This document shows positions 29,971 to 42,600 of a stretch of DNA of 62,000 nucleotides, piece by piece. A program made the position numbers and the translations under genes. The number at the start of each line of letters is the position of its first letter. The stretch's first letter is position 1. The notes under the pieces are model-generated. The model did not search any database. It was not told where the DNA came from and saw only the letters and a program-made list of their open reading frames with translations. Source of the stretch: Tubiluchus corallicola (taxonomy: Eukaryota > Priapulida > Priapulimorpha > Priapulimorphida > Tubiluchidae); assembly GCA_030141605.1 (NCBI GenBank), contig JAQGDQ010000011.1, forward strand, positions 1-62,000, in the 5' to 3' direction.

Positions 29971-31139
29971 TGCAAAAATGCAAGAAGCATCAAATGCAGT
30001 ACGTGGCTCAGATCGACCCTTACATGAGTAATTCATTAAAACTCACCTTTTGTAGAATCACCTACATCATACGTCAAATAGGTTCCAAATCTGTTCACTT
30101 TACCAGCTGCGAAGAACAAATTTCCTCACATTGCAGTTTCCTGCTCTTTTTAGTAGTCAAATACCATACTAAAATAATATTTAACTTTAACTAAATTTAT
30201 GTTTGAGTTCGCTTACAACACCTATTTTCCCTCCAGTGTATGTAAAACCAGTTGGTAAAATCTAATGAGCATAGAATCAGCGTTACTGGGTTTGAATTCA
30301 GTTTTTTCTCTGTTGGATCCTAATTTCTACTACATGTTGTACCAGGTCTGGACTAGTGTGAAATGTCATAATCTAGAGTATTATGTAATTTATCAGTTTT
30401 TAAAAAAAAACAGTTCAGGCATTCAACAAAGGAGGTAGAGAACAGAGAAAAAAGAGGCAACTGGCCAGATAGAACTGTGCTACCTCTAATATTTTGGATA
30501 AAGAGACAAAATAATTTTGTTCTTACTGTACTTTGTTTTGGGATTAGCAAACCAATTATTTTCTCAGTGGTACACTAACAGAAACAACTTTAGAACTATA
30601 GCCTAATGAAGAATGGTTTTTGTTTATATTGCCTAACACTTTGGTACACTTTTTGATCTGGCTAAAACATACAATACACAAAATGCATAAACATCAGAAA
30701 ACTGTAATTTATGTAATGTTTCCAAGGATACAAAATGACAAATTAGTGCCAATCAGCATTAATGGGTAGAGCTCCATTTACCTAGAGCTCTGGTCATCTC
30801 TGAATAAGTTTTGCAACTTTGGTCAAGAAAACCAGAATGATAATGCCTTGTAATCACTAATGAATTAATTTTTACTCTGGCTGTTCCTCAATGGGCACTC
30901 CTGGCCAGTTTGAGAAATATTGCTAAATTTATTAAATTAGTGTAACACAGCATGGCATAGCATACATCCACAAAGTGCTTCATTATCTGTGGCAAACATA
31001 ACTTAATAGAGTGTTGTAGCTTGATTCTCCTTCAATCCAAATGCAGCCAAAATTCAACGATAAAAACATGTAAAATATACTGCATGTCAATGATGGCATT
31101 CCTTCTTCACACAGTAGTTATGTTCTTTAAGATATTCTG
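29971..31139. other. intergenic, no gene seen
   Basis: AT-rich. ACTGGGTTTGAATTCAG (30288-30304) resembles a polymerase III B box, perhaps a SINE head, with no tail or second copy. Confidence 0.4.
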
Positions 31140-31725
31140 ATGGTATTAGAACTGGAACTAAATCTATTTAATTGTGAATATGCTCTTTTTTCGATGGCGA
31201 TGCTCGACTCTCTCCACTTATCAAAGGCGGGCAAAGTCTTTATAAGGTGCAAAGTCTATTTTTCAGTAACGCTGATCTTTTGGTTGGCTTTTCCCACTTT
31301 ATTGTCTTTACCCTGTATTCCATGCATTCGTTTCACTAGATTTCTGACTTCCAGCAATCCTTCTTTTTCACTGTTCATTATTACATCGGAGTTTATCATT
31401 AAATTTTTTCCATTCTTCATATCTGCTGCATTTAAGCATATGTTCAGTAGTATCATCATCTTCCCCACACACTGGGCATAACAACTGGTCCTTAAACTCA
31501 TTCTTGTAGTTTCTGTTTAACTTTTATCACATTCAGTCTTATTTTCAATATATCTTTAACGTCTTCTGGTCTGCATGTGTCTATGTAATTTTGTCGTTTC
31601 CACTCGGCATGTTTTCGAAATCTTAATTTAGTGCTGCTCCTACACTTTGTACACTGTAGTGTGGGGGAAAGGGAACGACCATACGGTCTTTTACTCCCTT
31701 TCCCTATATAAAATGAAATAAATTG
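31140..31725 (-). pseudogene. non-LTR retrotransposon fragment, C-terminal zinc knuckle
   Basis: On the minus strand, RKHAEWKRQNYIDTC is followed after frame breaks by FKDQLLCPVCGEDDDTTEHM and LKCSRYEEWKKF. The CxxC...H...C pattern is the zinc-knuckle tail of many LINE-type reverse transcriptases. Stops and frameshifts show it is dead. The clade is not resolved. Confidence 0.6.
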
Positions 31726-33170
31726 AAATAATTCTAATCAGCTTTATAATAGAGTGGTGTTATTTTTTAAACTGCAGATTTTTCTCAAATACTCCTTCAA
31801 TTAAATTTTAGATAATTCAGGAGCCTAAAGTACAAACAGAAAATAAAATAATTATACTACTTTGTAAAACAGGAAAGTTGCGAATTGCCTTGAATGAAGA
31901 AAAGTAAGTAAGTAAGTATCTTCATTAATCACCTTTTTACAAGAAAAACACAGTGCATGGAACGATAATATGATAATATGCTACAATGTCACAGAATTAT
32001 TAAATGATTAAATTATCTGAGTTATGATATTCAACTGATTCGTGAAAGGGTGGCGAAGAACTAAAAGTTATCAAAGTCAACCACTCTGTAAGTAATGTTA
32101 GTATTAGTAATTAATTATATGCACAATTATCTTGAAAAAATGTTCACGATTAGGTGTGATAAAAGTTTACATACGGAGCATAACCAAGTTGCTTAAGTAA
32201 GTAAAGGAATGGTGAGTGTACTAAGATTGAACTATGAGATTTAGGTTTAAATTTTAACATACACATCAGGGACGTAGAGATGTGTAGATATTACGCAGAG
32301 AGAATTGCCTTACCTCTCAACTTTCATTTACATGTTAGTACTGCATATAACACATTTCCAATATGGCATCTAGATTGTCATGAGCCCTCTATTTGGGTGT
32401 AAAATTACATTATTATAATTGCACTGATGGTATACCAATGGCTACATACATATATACACACACATACATATATATACATAGCTATATACATAAATATGCA
32501 TACCTAGCAGAAAAAAAACAAAGTTATTAAGACTAACAGGCAAATGGGGTATAGACTTATAACACAAAGTACAATTTCAGAAGTAGCAGTGCAATAATAC
32601 GTATAAAAATGGCTTTACTACTATTTCTATAACAAAATTCATGGTTAGTATTCACTGTAATTTGGGGTTTAGATTTTCAGCATAAATAACAAGTGAGATT
32701 TTACCATTCATATGTATATATACAGTTTAGTGAGTTCAATTTGAGTGCAAAGTAGTGCTAGTAGTTTAAGTTTTAGTTATGTAGGCAATTCCAAGACTAG
32801 GAATATAGAGAAATAAGCTTGTTTTTGTAATTTGAGGCAAGGTAATTAAGAGATTTGATTTGAACTTTTGAGGAATAGAGTTCCAAATTCGAGGGCCTTG
32901 ATACTAGAGCGAACGTTGAGCTTTGGTTGTATTGCATCTTTTGACACTGTAAGTGTTACTTTATGCAACTTGTGGATTCAATCTTCATCATTACTATCAT
33001 CCAATGAATCATACGTCCAGGGACATTATTCTATTCACCTCTCTATGCCAGGACTCCCTGCTTGCCGCATTGCCCCAAGCGCATTTATTTCTAAGGATCA
33101 ATGCTGAAGTGTTTAAATATTTCTGTACAAAATCTATATTATAGAAAATGTGTTAACATTTGTCCTCCTG
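31726..33170. other. intergenic, no gene seen
   Basis: AT-rich. Contains a short (AAGT)n at 31901-31917 and an (ACAT/ATAC)n stretch at 32445-32500. Confidence 0.5.
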
Positions 33171-33450
33171 CAGGTTTTTTTAGCTGATATGGGTATCAGA
33201 TGGCCAAAGAAAATCTCAAACAAAGATCTATATGAAAAATAAAAAGACGCCGTTTAAGATGGATTGAGCATATGCTTAGACTACCTGATGATGTTTCAGT
33301 GAAGATAGCTCTTCAACAAGCCTGGATTCAATCTAGCATGTTCCGCCAGTTTCAGCAATAAGCAAAATCTTCACAAAAAGCAAGCGGTACAACGAGGTTC
33401 TTTTTCAGCAACCAAGCGCTGGAGAAAGACGCTCAAATCATCAATCATCA
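33171..33450 (+). pseudogene. non-LTR retrotransposon fragment, C-terminal region
   Basis: GIRWPKKISNKDLYEK, a stop, then KRRRLRWIEHMLRLPDD. RRxRWxxHxLRxPDD is typical of the segment just after the reverse transcriptase domain in LINE proteins. The frame is broken. Distinct from, and opposite to, the fragment at 31140-31725. Confidence 0.65.
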
Positions 33451-33616
33451 CATACCCGACAAATATATTTTGACGCTGCGTTTAATCTCAACACAAATAA
33501 AATTCGTTGTTGCAAAAAGTGATATTATAATTGCTTAACTTTACGTCACACTTCACAATAAAGCTCAGAATTAGAGTAACACATTTTTGTAAGCAATAAA
33601 TTTTATTACAAAATTA

Positions 33617-33817
<201 letters not shown>

Positions 33818-33829
33818 AATTTAATTCAT

Positions 33830-35039
33830 GTGCAATTATGGACAGTTATTGTCACATCAAATAAAAATAAGTGTATAAACAGGTTGTTGTTTGCTATGAA
33901 TAAATTATCAAAAATATTGTTAAATTCTGAGCTTGATCTGCCTAAAGTCCAACGGCCACAGACGTCAGAATCTAACCAAGTACACAAGTGTCAGACTCTA
34001 CCTATCTGATTGCTGACCAACCCACAACAAATTGGCTAAAACACATTGCACAGCTCCATCTTACAAATAATAAACTGTTATCACAATTGTTTTCTTGCCA
34101 TATTTGCAGCCTCAAGTACATGAAGGCTATTGCTATTTATTAAAAAGCCTATAATTAGCATATATTACACTATACTTTTTAACAATAAGTGAAGTCAGAG
34201 TCCAACAGAGTCACACTGCAAACCTGCATGTAGCAATTCTCAGTAGATCCCATACTTGGTTATGGTAGAACTACAACTGAAAACATATAGGAAGTTGGTA
34301 ACACAGAACTGTACAGGTACGTATCTTAGTCATATGCATGGAAGGCAGTATAAAATTACAAAGAATTGAATTGCAATTTTTTCAAAGCACGTTCACTAAC
34401 CATCCACTTTTCTCTTTGTAGTTCAGAATTTTACTAATAATGAAATTGTATTGCAATAAATTTAATATTCAGTAGACAAAGTTCTTATAATAGAAGAAGG
34501 ATTATAAAGAAAATTAATATTAGGAATTTAATGAAACTAATGATCTTGACTCAGGAAAATTCTTAGTGAAGAATGTTAGAGGGAGTGGATGAGGAAAAGA
34601 GTAAGAAATAATTTAGTGATTAATTGTAGAAACCAAATAAAAGACTTTAAAAACGACACTTATTACGTATTATAACAAACGTGCTTAATTTTTCCATGCC
34701 AGGTTCTGAGCTTTATTTCAAGCTAAATTAAGGAAATATATGTGGATTTTTTTTAATGAAATGCTTGTAATTTATCTGTTATAAAAATATAGTCAGCAAC
34801 GTGAGGAGTATAGGTTTCTCTTGATTGTTTGTAAAATCGGCTTTGAATAAAGATTATTTTCATAAGAACTTTGCGATTATTAAAATCGCGAAGTTGATCG
34901 ACCTCACATTTGATGTTCTATTATAATAATAGCTGTAAAATTGAAATGAGGTTGCGCTGTCATCTGCTATTGATGCTCAGTCGCACACTTGCGACATACC
35001 CTCTACCTCACACGGAAGGTAAATGAAACGATCCAGTAA
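33830..35039. other. intergenic, no gene seen
   Basis: AT-rich with short random frames. Upstream of the candidate INSR promoter. Confidence 0.5.
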
Positions 35040-35196
35040 ACTGACCAATCAGCTTCGAGACTTGTTTACTTCTTGTTGTTCAATAGCAAAGTATATGGCC
35101 GCTTCTGTTTCGTAGAAAAGAGAGAAGACAATATTTAACGCATTTTTTATGTTTTGTGGGGATTTGTTTAACGGATTTGCATCAAGAGTTAATTAG
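35040..35196 (+). promoter_or_regulatory. candidate INSR promoter and first leader exon
   Basis: A CCAAT box (GACCAATCAGC, 35043-35053) is followed within 150 bases by TTAATTAG|GTAAGTAC at 35196/35197, a near-perfect donor. The stretch between holds two short open frames, 35095-35115 and 35149-35196. The second ends exactly at the donor. Splicing to 39477 would give an INSR leader with three upstream frames. No TATA box was seen. Confidence 0.4.
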
Positions 35197-36049
35197 GTAA
35201 GTACAAAACATGAGTCTATTAACTATAAAATGTTCATAGTTGACTGCTGTACCGGTCTTTTTCAGAAGGTAACCTTGTAGTTTGGTTATCATTAATGATA
35301 TTATTATCTGAGGCGATGACCTCTGTTTGTATCACAATTTGTGATACTCATTGTCACATATTAGTATATTTCATATTTTAGAGAGGCATTATTTTTCATT
35401 AGAGTGCAACAGAAAAGCAGATCTGTAGATAGTTTGAAGTGATTTATGTCCAGAAAACGTCTTATGATTTCCACAGGTTTGTGTGTCCTTCCCAAATGTC
35501 TATGTTACTTTTAGTGAGTGTAACATCTCTTCATTTCTGTAAGCATTTTTTGAAATGTCATCCTTTTGCATTAAAAAAATTAATAATTTCTCATGCAGTT
35601 GATGCTAATCTACAAGGTCATAATCGTTGCATTAATGATTTTGCTGCCTGTGATATTTAGTTTTGTCCAATATTGGGAAAAATGTTACAATTCCACTTAG
35701 CTAAAATGCAGGATATAATTTTTGCAGTATAACAGTAATACAAGCGTGTGTTGCATGGTTTTCTGAACAGAGGTATAAAAGCTCTTACTATTTTTAATTG
35801 ATTAAATTAAAAATTGCACTTGCGCTTACTGTCATAGAGTAACTCGCAGCAAGTTTTGCTCTTTGCTATTGAAAATTGAGAATGAATTAAAGAGTTGGTT
35901 TGGTTTTGGAAATTGCAAAAATATTTGATTTCGTTTCGGAAATGTCCGCAACAAATCAGCTTCGGCTTTGATTTGGTTTCAGAAACCTAAACTTCGTCCC
36001 ACCCTTAATTAACAGTGTGCTGCTTTTTTCAATCAATGAACGAGGTAGT
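35197..36049. other. no gene seen; probably INSR leader intron
   Basis: Contains one short fold-back E-like word (GTCATAGAGTAACTCGCAGC, near 35831). Otherwise featureless. Confidence 0.4.
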
Positions 36050-36235
36050 CGGTGGAAGAATAGGGATTCAAAATGGGATGGCCTAAGCTTGAAATGATCA
36101 CAACTTTAAAGTTATTTTACTAGTTACATAAGATGCTTCTCACATTTTTGTTAACTATTAAATCCTTCCAACAAATATTGAAGCAAAGACTTTTAATGCC
36201 TAACTTTCCAGATGGCTTGGCTTTTCCTTTGATGC
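36050..36235 (-). mobile_element. repeat C fragment, reversed
   Basis: In reverse: AAAGGAAAAGCCAAGCCATC, then the AGTAAAATAACTTTAAAGT block of repeat C. Confidence 0.5.
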
Positions 36236-37929
36236 TTAGTTTAGAAAACTGTACAAATTAGGACTTATAATACAGTTACTAATGCTCCAGTTAAAAATTT
36301 TAGTGCAAAGGGTAAAAAACTTTGCGATGCTGAATTTGGAACAAATCACTTAGAAATTTTTACCCTTTACAACGTTTGTGCTGATGTGTTTTCTTAATTT
36401 CGGCGAATGTGACTTTTCATTATTGTTGATTTTTCGATGTTAGTACATTGAAAATATAAGCAAACAACATTCCACTTCTGCACTTCATAGTTTAATTATC
36501 GGATATTTTTAAATTACGTTCAAAGTTCTGAGACGTAAATTGACTTGAATTGTTAACCATCGACTTACTTAATGTAAAATCAGGCAAATGTCTGTAGTCA
36601 AAACTTTCAATATTTTTGAAGCTGCCAAAGTTCCAAGATTCAAAAACTTATTTTTAAAGCTCAGAATAGAGCTCTAGCAAGAAAATTGTGTTTGTTAGCA
36701 AGTGATTAAAGTGCTCGCTTTTTGTTAGGCTTCCTGATATAATGACCACATTAATTTTTGTTAATGCCAAGTTCACGTGTACCACAAAATGTACTACATG
36801 TATAGTAACTTTATGTAGCATGTGTTAAACATGTCAATATCCAGCAGCGGTGTGGTCTAATGACTCTACCATTGGTGCAGTGTGCACTAGGATTTAGTGA
36901 CCCATAAAGGTCAAACAGGCAGCGACATTGTAGCCTACTTGACTGATACGCCCTTCGTTTTTAGGAAGGAATTAAAAATAATTTCATTTATTTTATATCA
37001 TTTATTTTAGCTTACTCTCATGGTCAGTTTTTAACCTTGAAACTTTATATGGGATGTATTTACTATTTTCATTGTGCTTTTTACCCCCAGTATTGATTTC
37101 TAATGCGTTGTTGCTCAGAATTAATGTGTAATTACACAAATTTCTACATACTTCATCTGGAGCACTGAGCACAACTTTTTAATGTATTGATGTCCACTGC
37201 TATCATTGATGTTTTGGTATTTTGCTCGGAATTATCAAGTTGACTCAACGACTTCACTTGATTTGTGACTGGGCTCCGTCTCGATGCATGCATTAATTTT
37301 GTTTTTCACATTGTTTGCTGTTTGCTGTGTTATAATGTACAAAAAAACTGTTGCACCTGTTTTGACATTGAACAAGCACAATCTGGATACGAATTACGTA
37401 AATATAAACAAAAAATCCAAGTTGTTTGCATTGCTGACCTAGGTAGCATTTCGCCAAGGGGTGTGCAAATTATCTGGTTAACTGGGCCACATTAAACTTT
37501 CCCGCACTTCCCGCGAGCCACATGCAGTTTGGTCAAGTAACCAAGAACAGTAGGACGTAATAACGATTTTTTTGCATCCGAACTGTGCACATCATTACTA
37601 CATTCAAGAATACTATTTTAGAAGTTAATAAAATTTATGTTAAAAACTATAGATTTCAACTTTCATGTTAGATAGTGGTAATTTTATTACAATGCATTTT
37701 AGTACAGTGTATCACACAGTGCATATTAATCTGTCTTGAAACACTCGATGTTCTTCAATCTTCCTTTTTTCTTACTCGTGACCCTGATCTATAAGAACAC
37801 TACACCTGATGAAACAGTCACTGATCGAGGCGCATATTACCGAGCCTAAGCAGAAACTAAAATCTGGAAATCCCCCTATTTCAGGAGTGACCACACGTTT
37901 TCAGCTTGTTCGCTACTTATAAATTCTGA
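36236..37929. other. intergenic, no gene seen; weak SINE-like head
   Basis: GGTGTGGTCTAATGACTC (36847-36864) resembles an A box, and a transition to ATT-rich sequence follows at 36970, but I see no convincing B box. The 76-codon frame at 37265 matches nothing known to me. Confidence 0.35.
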
Positions 37930-38417
37930 AGGTGCCATTACATGATGTCACTACACCATGTAAATCAGGGGAAGAAAAAGCAATGTTAAATTATGCCCCA
38001 AAAAACATTCCTTTTAAAGCAATGTTACTTAGCATTTCACTTACCTGCTGGAAAGACTTGTGTAACTAGACTAATAATTTAAGATGTTTGTGCCAATTGG
38101 TAAAATGTCACTAACACATTTTTAATCTTGTTGACAATATACAGTAATTTAAAATTTTACTTAATTAACAACATGTATGCTAGCTTGCTCTGATTATTTT
38201 TTCAAGTTTTGCTTAATGTTATCAAAACTTGTTTCAAACGACCTACCATTAAAATGGCTGCGCCTAGCGGTCTTCGCAGGAGCTTAAATTTACACGTTTT
38301 ATATAGCGTTATGGCCGATGCAAGCCATGCATACGAAAAGGTAGTATGTAGGTGGTATAAAATTTCGAGACGAATTTTTTAAGCTTAATGTAATAGGAGG
38401 GTTTTCTTGTGCTTTAA
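37930..38417 (+). mobile_element. repeat B, 5' truncated copy
   Basis: From ATGATGTCACTACACCATG to TTTTCTTGTGCTTTAA, following the full copies closely. Confidence 0.7.
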
Positions 38418-39476
38418 ATGTAAAATCAGTTCTGCTCAATATAGCAACAACTGAAAAATTCAATTTAGATTTGCTTCAGTTTACAGATAAGGTCAGAATT
38501 TGGTTTTGGTTTGGTCATTTTAACAGTCTGCTATACCTACAACATGTATATAGAGGCTATAGGTTTGAATGTTTGTAAGTTGACAAGTTAGTACAAGTTA
38601 GCAGTATATAAAAACGTGCAGCAATTGACGCAGTTTATGCTGAGGTGCCCTTCACATGCATTAAAACCCATATGCTTTAGTTTAACTGCTTTAGAGTAAA
38701 CTACATAAGAATAATTTTCCTCTGGCTGAAATTGTTATTCATTGTTTGTGAATTGGACAGTACAAACAAGATATTTCTCAGTAATTTGTATTATAGGTTA
38801 GGTTAGTTTATGGTGACGTTTTTAAACTATGTACAAAACTGCAAAAAGGCTACCAGGCTGAAACTTGTTAAAACTGTTTTCCTTTCTCCAAAACCAAATT
38901 TAGCCAATTAGACTAGTTAGATATTTTTGACAGTTGTTTTGTATTATTCCTTTTATCATTATTGTTTTCTTCTGTTCAAGTAACACAACCAGCTTTTGTT
39001 GTAAATTGATGTAAATGATGATTTTCTTGCATTTTCTCTACTACGTGAGACATTGATGTTTCTCTTGGAATAATTACTGTGTGTTAAATAGCAGATAATG
39101 TTGAAGTTGACAACTACAAGTAGTATTTTTATTGGTCACTTTGCAACTTTCAGTGTGGTTTGATAATAGTAATGGCACCTTTGTACCAGGATGCCAGACA
39201 TATTTATAGAAATTGTAAATGCACCACTTTAGACCAATGCTTTGATTATTTATATTGCTTTATGTTCAGAGATACTGTTACACGTTTTGGTAGGCTCCAT
39301 ATTCTCGAAACATAGTTATATCGCAGTTTTGCATAGCATTGTATTTGAGAATAGATTCGTGAAATATTTTAACATACAAACTTTTGGAAATGCGGCACCA
39401 GACAATATATTCGAACTTTAAGAAAATGTTTGACAACCTGGCATTTGAAGTTAACGGAGCTCTTATTTTGTTGTAG
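38418..39476. other. no gene seen; upstream of the INSR start exon
   Basis: AT-rich. No TATA or CCAAT element close to the ATG; the acceptor at 39476 suggests this is intron. Confidence 0.4.
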
Positions 39477-39525
39477 AATGTTGCCCTGTTCCCTAGAAGA
39501 TAAATAGTGAACAGTTGTCGGAACC
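39477..39525 (+). promoter_or_regulatory. INSR 5' leader next to the start codon, with a short upstream frame
   Basis: A good acceptor (TTATTTTGTTGTAG) ends at 39476, so the ATG-bearing exon probably starts at 39477. It includes a 10-codon upstream open frame (39478-39507, ending TAG) 18 bases before the receptor ATG. An upstream frame this close usually lowers main-frame translation. Confidence 0.5.
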
Positions 39526-39673
39526 ATGGATGTGTCTACTCCGTCCTTGCTGGTGGCTCTCCTGTTCTTTAGTGTGCTTGGAAAAGGACTGTCGTTCTTT
39601 GCGCCTCCAGCTCCGCCGAGGAGTGCCAGGCAAGAAAGAGCCGTCGTCACTAGGAGAGGGAGAAACGAAGTTG
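39526..39673 (+). CDS. INSR: INSR coding exon 1 (signal peptide)
   Basis: 49 residues plus one base: [20 protein letters not shown], then a proline stretch and a basic tail ([18 protein letters not shown]). The hydrophobic core and small residues near 19-21 suit a secretory signal. The vertebrate receptor has a much shorter gap before L1. Donor TTG|GTAAGT, phase 1. Confidence 0.85.
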
Positions 39674-42600
39674 GTAAGTTCCCATGTGTCAGCTACAAAC
39701 CCATATTTAATTAAATTCTAACATCAAACTTGAAAATGAGGAAGTGTAATAAAGTTGGCATGCAGACGGGATTTGAAATAGGGTGCTTCCCAACTTTTTC
39801 ACATTTCCTGTTTTTCAAGTTTGGTGTCAGAATTTAATTGACAGCGGGTTTGTAACATTATTGATGGTAATCTCAACATTGAGATTAAAATAATTAAGTT
39901 GTCGAGTATTGATTGACTGTTGTATGATAAATTTGTGCATCCTGCTTGCCTTGGTGCTTTTTTCAAGAGCTGTGGAGGTTTGCTAGAACTTTGCTTGTCA
40001 TGCACTTGGGACTTGCACTTGGGACTGGATGTATGCTCAGCCAAAGAAAGGGAGAGTCCAATGATCTCCATGTGGGTTCATAGCTAAAATCAAAAGGACA
40101 TGATCTTGGAACTATTGGCCAATCATTTTTTTGTAAAAACTCATTATGCTTTTGGCAAGGATTGACATTGTGCTACTTTTCTTCAAGACGAATAACATCA
40201 TTTGAAGAAGAATGGTCATTGATTTTAAAGTGATTTTACTAGTTACGTATGGCACTTATTGCAGTTTTGTTACTAAATCTTTCTAACATTTTTCGTGAAC
40301 TTTGAAATAAGCCTCCTAGAAGGCTTGGCCTTTAAATTTGGTATGTCAACTGTAGCATATTTTTCCTAAAGTGAAAGGAATTTTACCCATATTTCCTAAA
40401 TTTCCATTTTGTGATTCACGGAAATTTTTCACGGCTTTAATAATGGAATTATTTGCAAGTGATTTGACTAATTATGTAATCAAAACGTTAATTACAATGT
40501 TAATTATGCTGTTGATGGCTTACAGGCTTGCAGTCCTCAAGACTGTTTTGTAGGCTTGTAGCTTCTCTATGTCATGTTTATTATTCAAATTCTAACCCAT
40601 AAACTTAGTAATATATTTGTTTCAGCTTACTGTAGCTTGTGGCAGACTATCAGCTTTATTTTGTAGTTCATATTGCCTTCTACTAAAACAAGAAGTATAG
40701 CGAAATTCAATTAAAAATCGTAAAGAACTCTGGGTTGGACTCAACGTCCTGCTACCAGGAACTGGACACTGTGATGGCTAGATGGCTAACGGTGTACTAT
40801 TAGGTTCATTCAAGGGACAGTTATAGAGCAGCACTTGTTCATCTTTAACTTAATTTGTATTGCTGTTAGTTTTACTTTTTATACTAAATTCAAGAACATT
40901 TTTGAAATATTTACACGAGGTTAACATCCTCAAGGCAGTCAGCTGTCTTGAGTGCTGTAGGTCAGTTAGCCAAGCAGGCAGCTGTTTTGAGTATAGTAGG
41001 TCAGGTAGCCAAGCAGCCAGCTGTTTTCACTACTGTTAATCAGGTAGCCAAGCAGCCAGCTGTCTTGAGTACTGTAGGTCACGTAGACAAGCAGCCAGCT
41101 GTTCTCAATACCATAGGTCAGGTAGCCAAGCAGCCAGCTATTTTCAGTACTGTTAATCAGGTAGCCAAGCAGCCAGCTGTCTTGAGTACTGTAGGTCAGG
41201 TAGCCAAGCAGGCAGCTGTCTTGAGTACTGTAGATCAAGTAGCCAATCAGTCAGCTATCTTGAATGTTAATCAGCTAGCCAATAAGCCAGTTGTCTAAAA
41301 TTAAAGCAGTCAGTCATTGCTGTTAGTAAGGAGCCAGTTAACTGCCCGAAGTGCTGTTAGTCAGCTAGGTAAGCAGCCAGCTGTCTTGAATGCTGATAAT
41401 CAGCTAGCCCAGTAACTAGCTTACAAACCGAGCGGCTAAAATCTAAAACGTAAAATTCTCGTTTCGTGCTTTCATGCAGGTAAGAATTTTAATACAACTT
41501 ATGCGTTAAATGAATTTAATATAAATCCAAAATGTAGTAAAGTCCATTCGAAGAGTTTGTATCATTTGCTGTTAAAGCCCAGCTGGCACGTCACTAACGT
41601 CTCTGAAGCCGAATGACTAACTAGCTTCTTCGCCTGCTTTTGTCTACTTTCATTCACATCAGATTTGTTAGCCACCGTTGGCTGCTTTTCATAAACATAA
41701 CAGCCAGACTAGACCGTAGGTGTTAGTCTCGTGCGGCCGCCCCCAAGCCGACTGTCTGTCTCTGTGCAGAAGTGCTTCTTCGGTTGTTTTTGTTGCTGGA
41801 ACGCGCCAAGAATCATATCGATATCTTCACGCTCTGAGCTCTCTCTCTCTCTCTCTCCCCAGTGCTTGCTGTAGAAAATATCGATCACATCTAGAAGATT
41901 GCGAAAACATGTATTAAAGTAGCAGCGGCAGCAGTGAAAGCTCTGCCATGTTGCTCATCGATGACACCAACCTAATTGACCCTGCGTCGTGTCGCTAAGA
42001 AGGCGGAGAAACGGAGAACATTCTAGTACACGTCAATAATAGTTTCACCTGCGTACACCCCGGCTCGTCCTTGGCAGTAATTAGTGTCCAAAGTACTCGG
42101 CTGTAACCGAGTTGTTGATAGTGAACTGCTGAGGTTTACGTCCTGGAGTTGTGCTGACGCATTTGACTGGTAATAGGAAAGAGGGCAGTCTATCAGCAAA
42201 GTGTTGTTTTTATTCGGTAAAATGTTCTCAAAGTGTTCTTGAATTTTTTTTTTGGTAAACTTGGAAATGGTCGCCTGGCTTTTGATTTCAAATGTACAAT
42301 GTTCTGGTTCATTGTTGGCTGAACTTTATGCATGCTTCTCAAATTGATTCCGTCTTTTATTACATTTTCTTGCGAAGTTTTGCTAGAAAGTTCAAGTATA
42401 GACCTTCATGCATATGTGTCCTTCCGTCCATCTGCCATGACTGATTGTATTATATCTCTAAGCTATCTGGCCGATGAGCAGAATTTGGGAAACCGATCAG
42501 CATTGATCGTTGACCTTAACCCTTGAACTTAAAGTTTGTTAAAACACAAGAAAACCCTTCATAAACATAAAGCTCAGAAAATTTGTCTTGAAATTTATAT

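Noticed and set aside
39369-39650. 93-codon minus-strand frame over the INSR start
   Set aside because: Antisense of the INSR first exon; no independent support.
40948-41298. 116-codon frame with a 13-residue repeat ([13 protein letters not shown] type)
   Set aside because: The 39-base unit is a multiple of three, the reverse strand is open too, and there is no flanking exon. Kept as a minisatellite only.
42332-42526. 64-codon plus-strand frame in INSR intron 1
   Set aside because: No recognisable content and no good splice partners.
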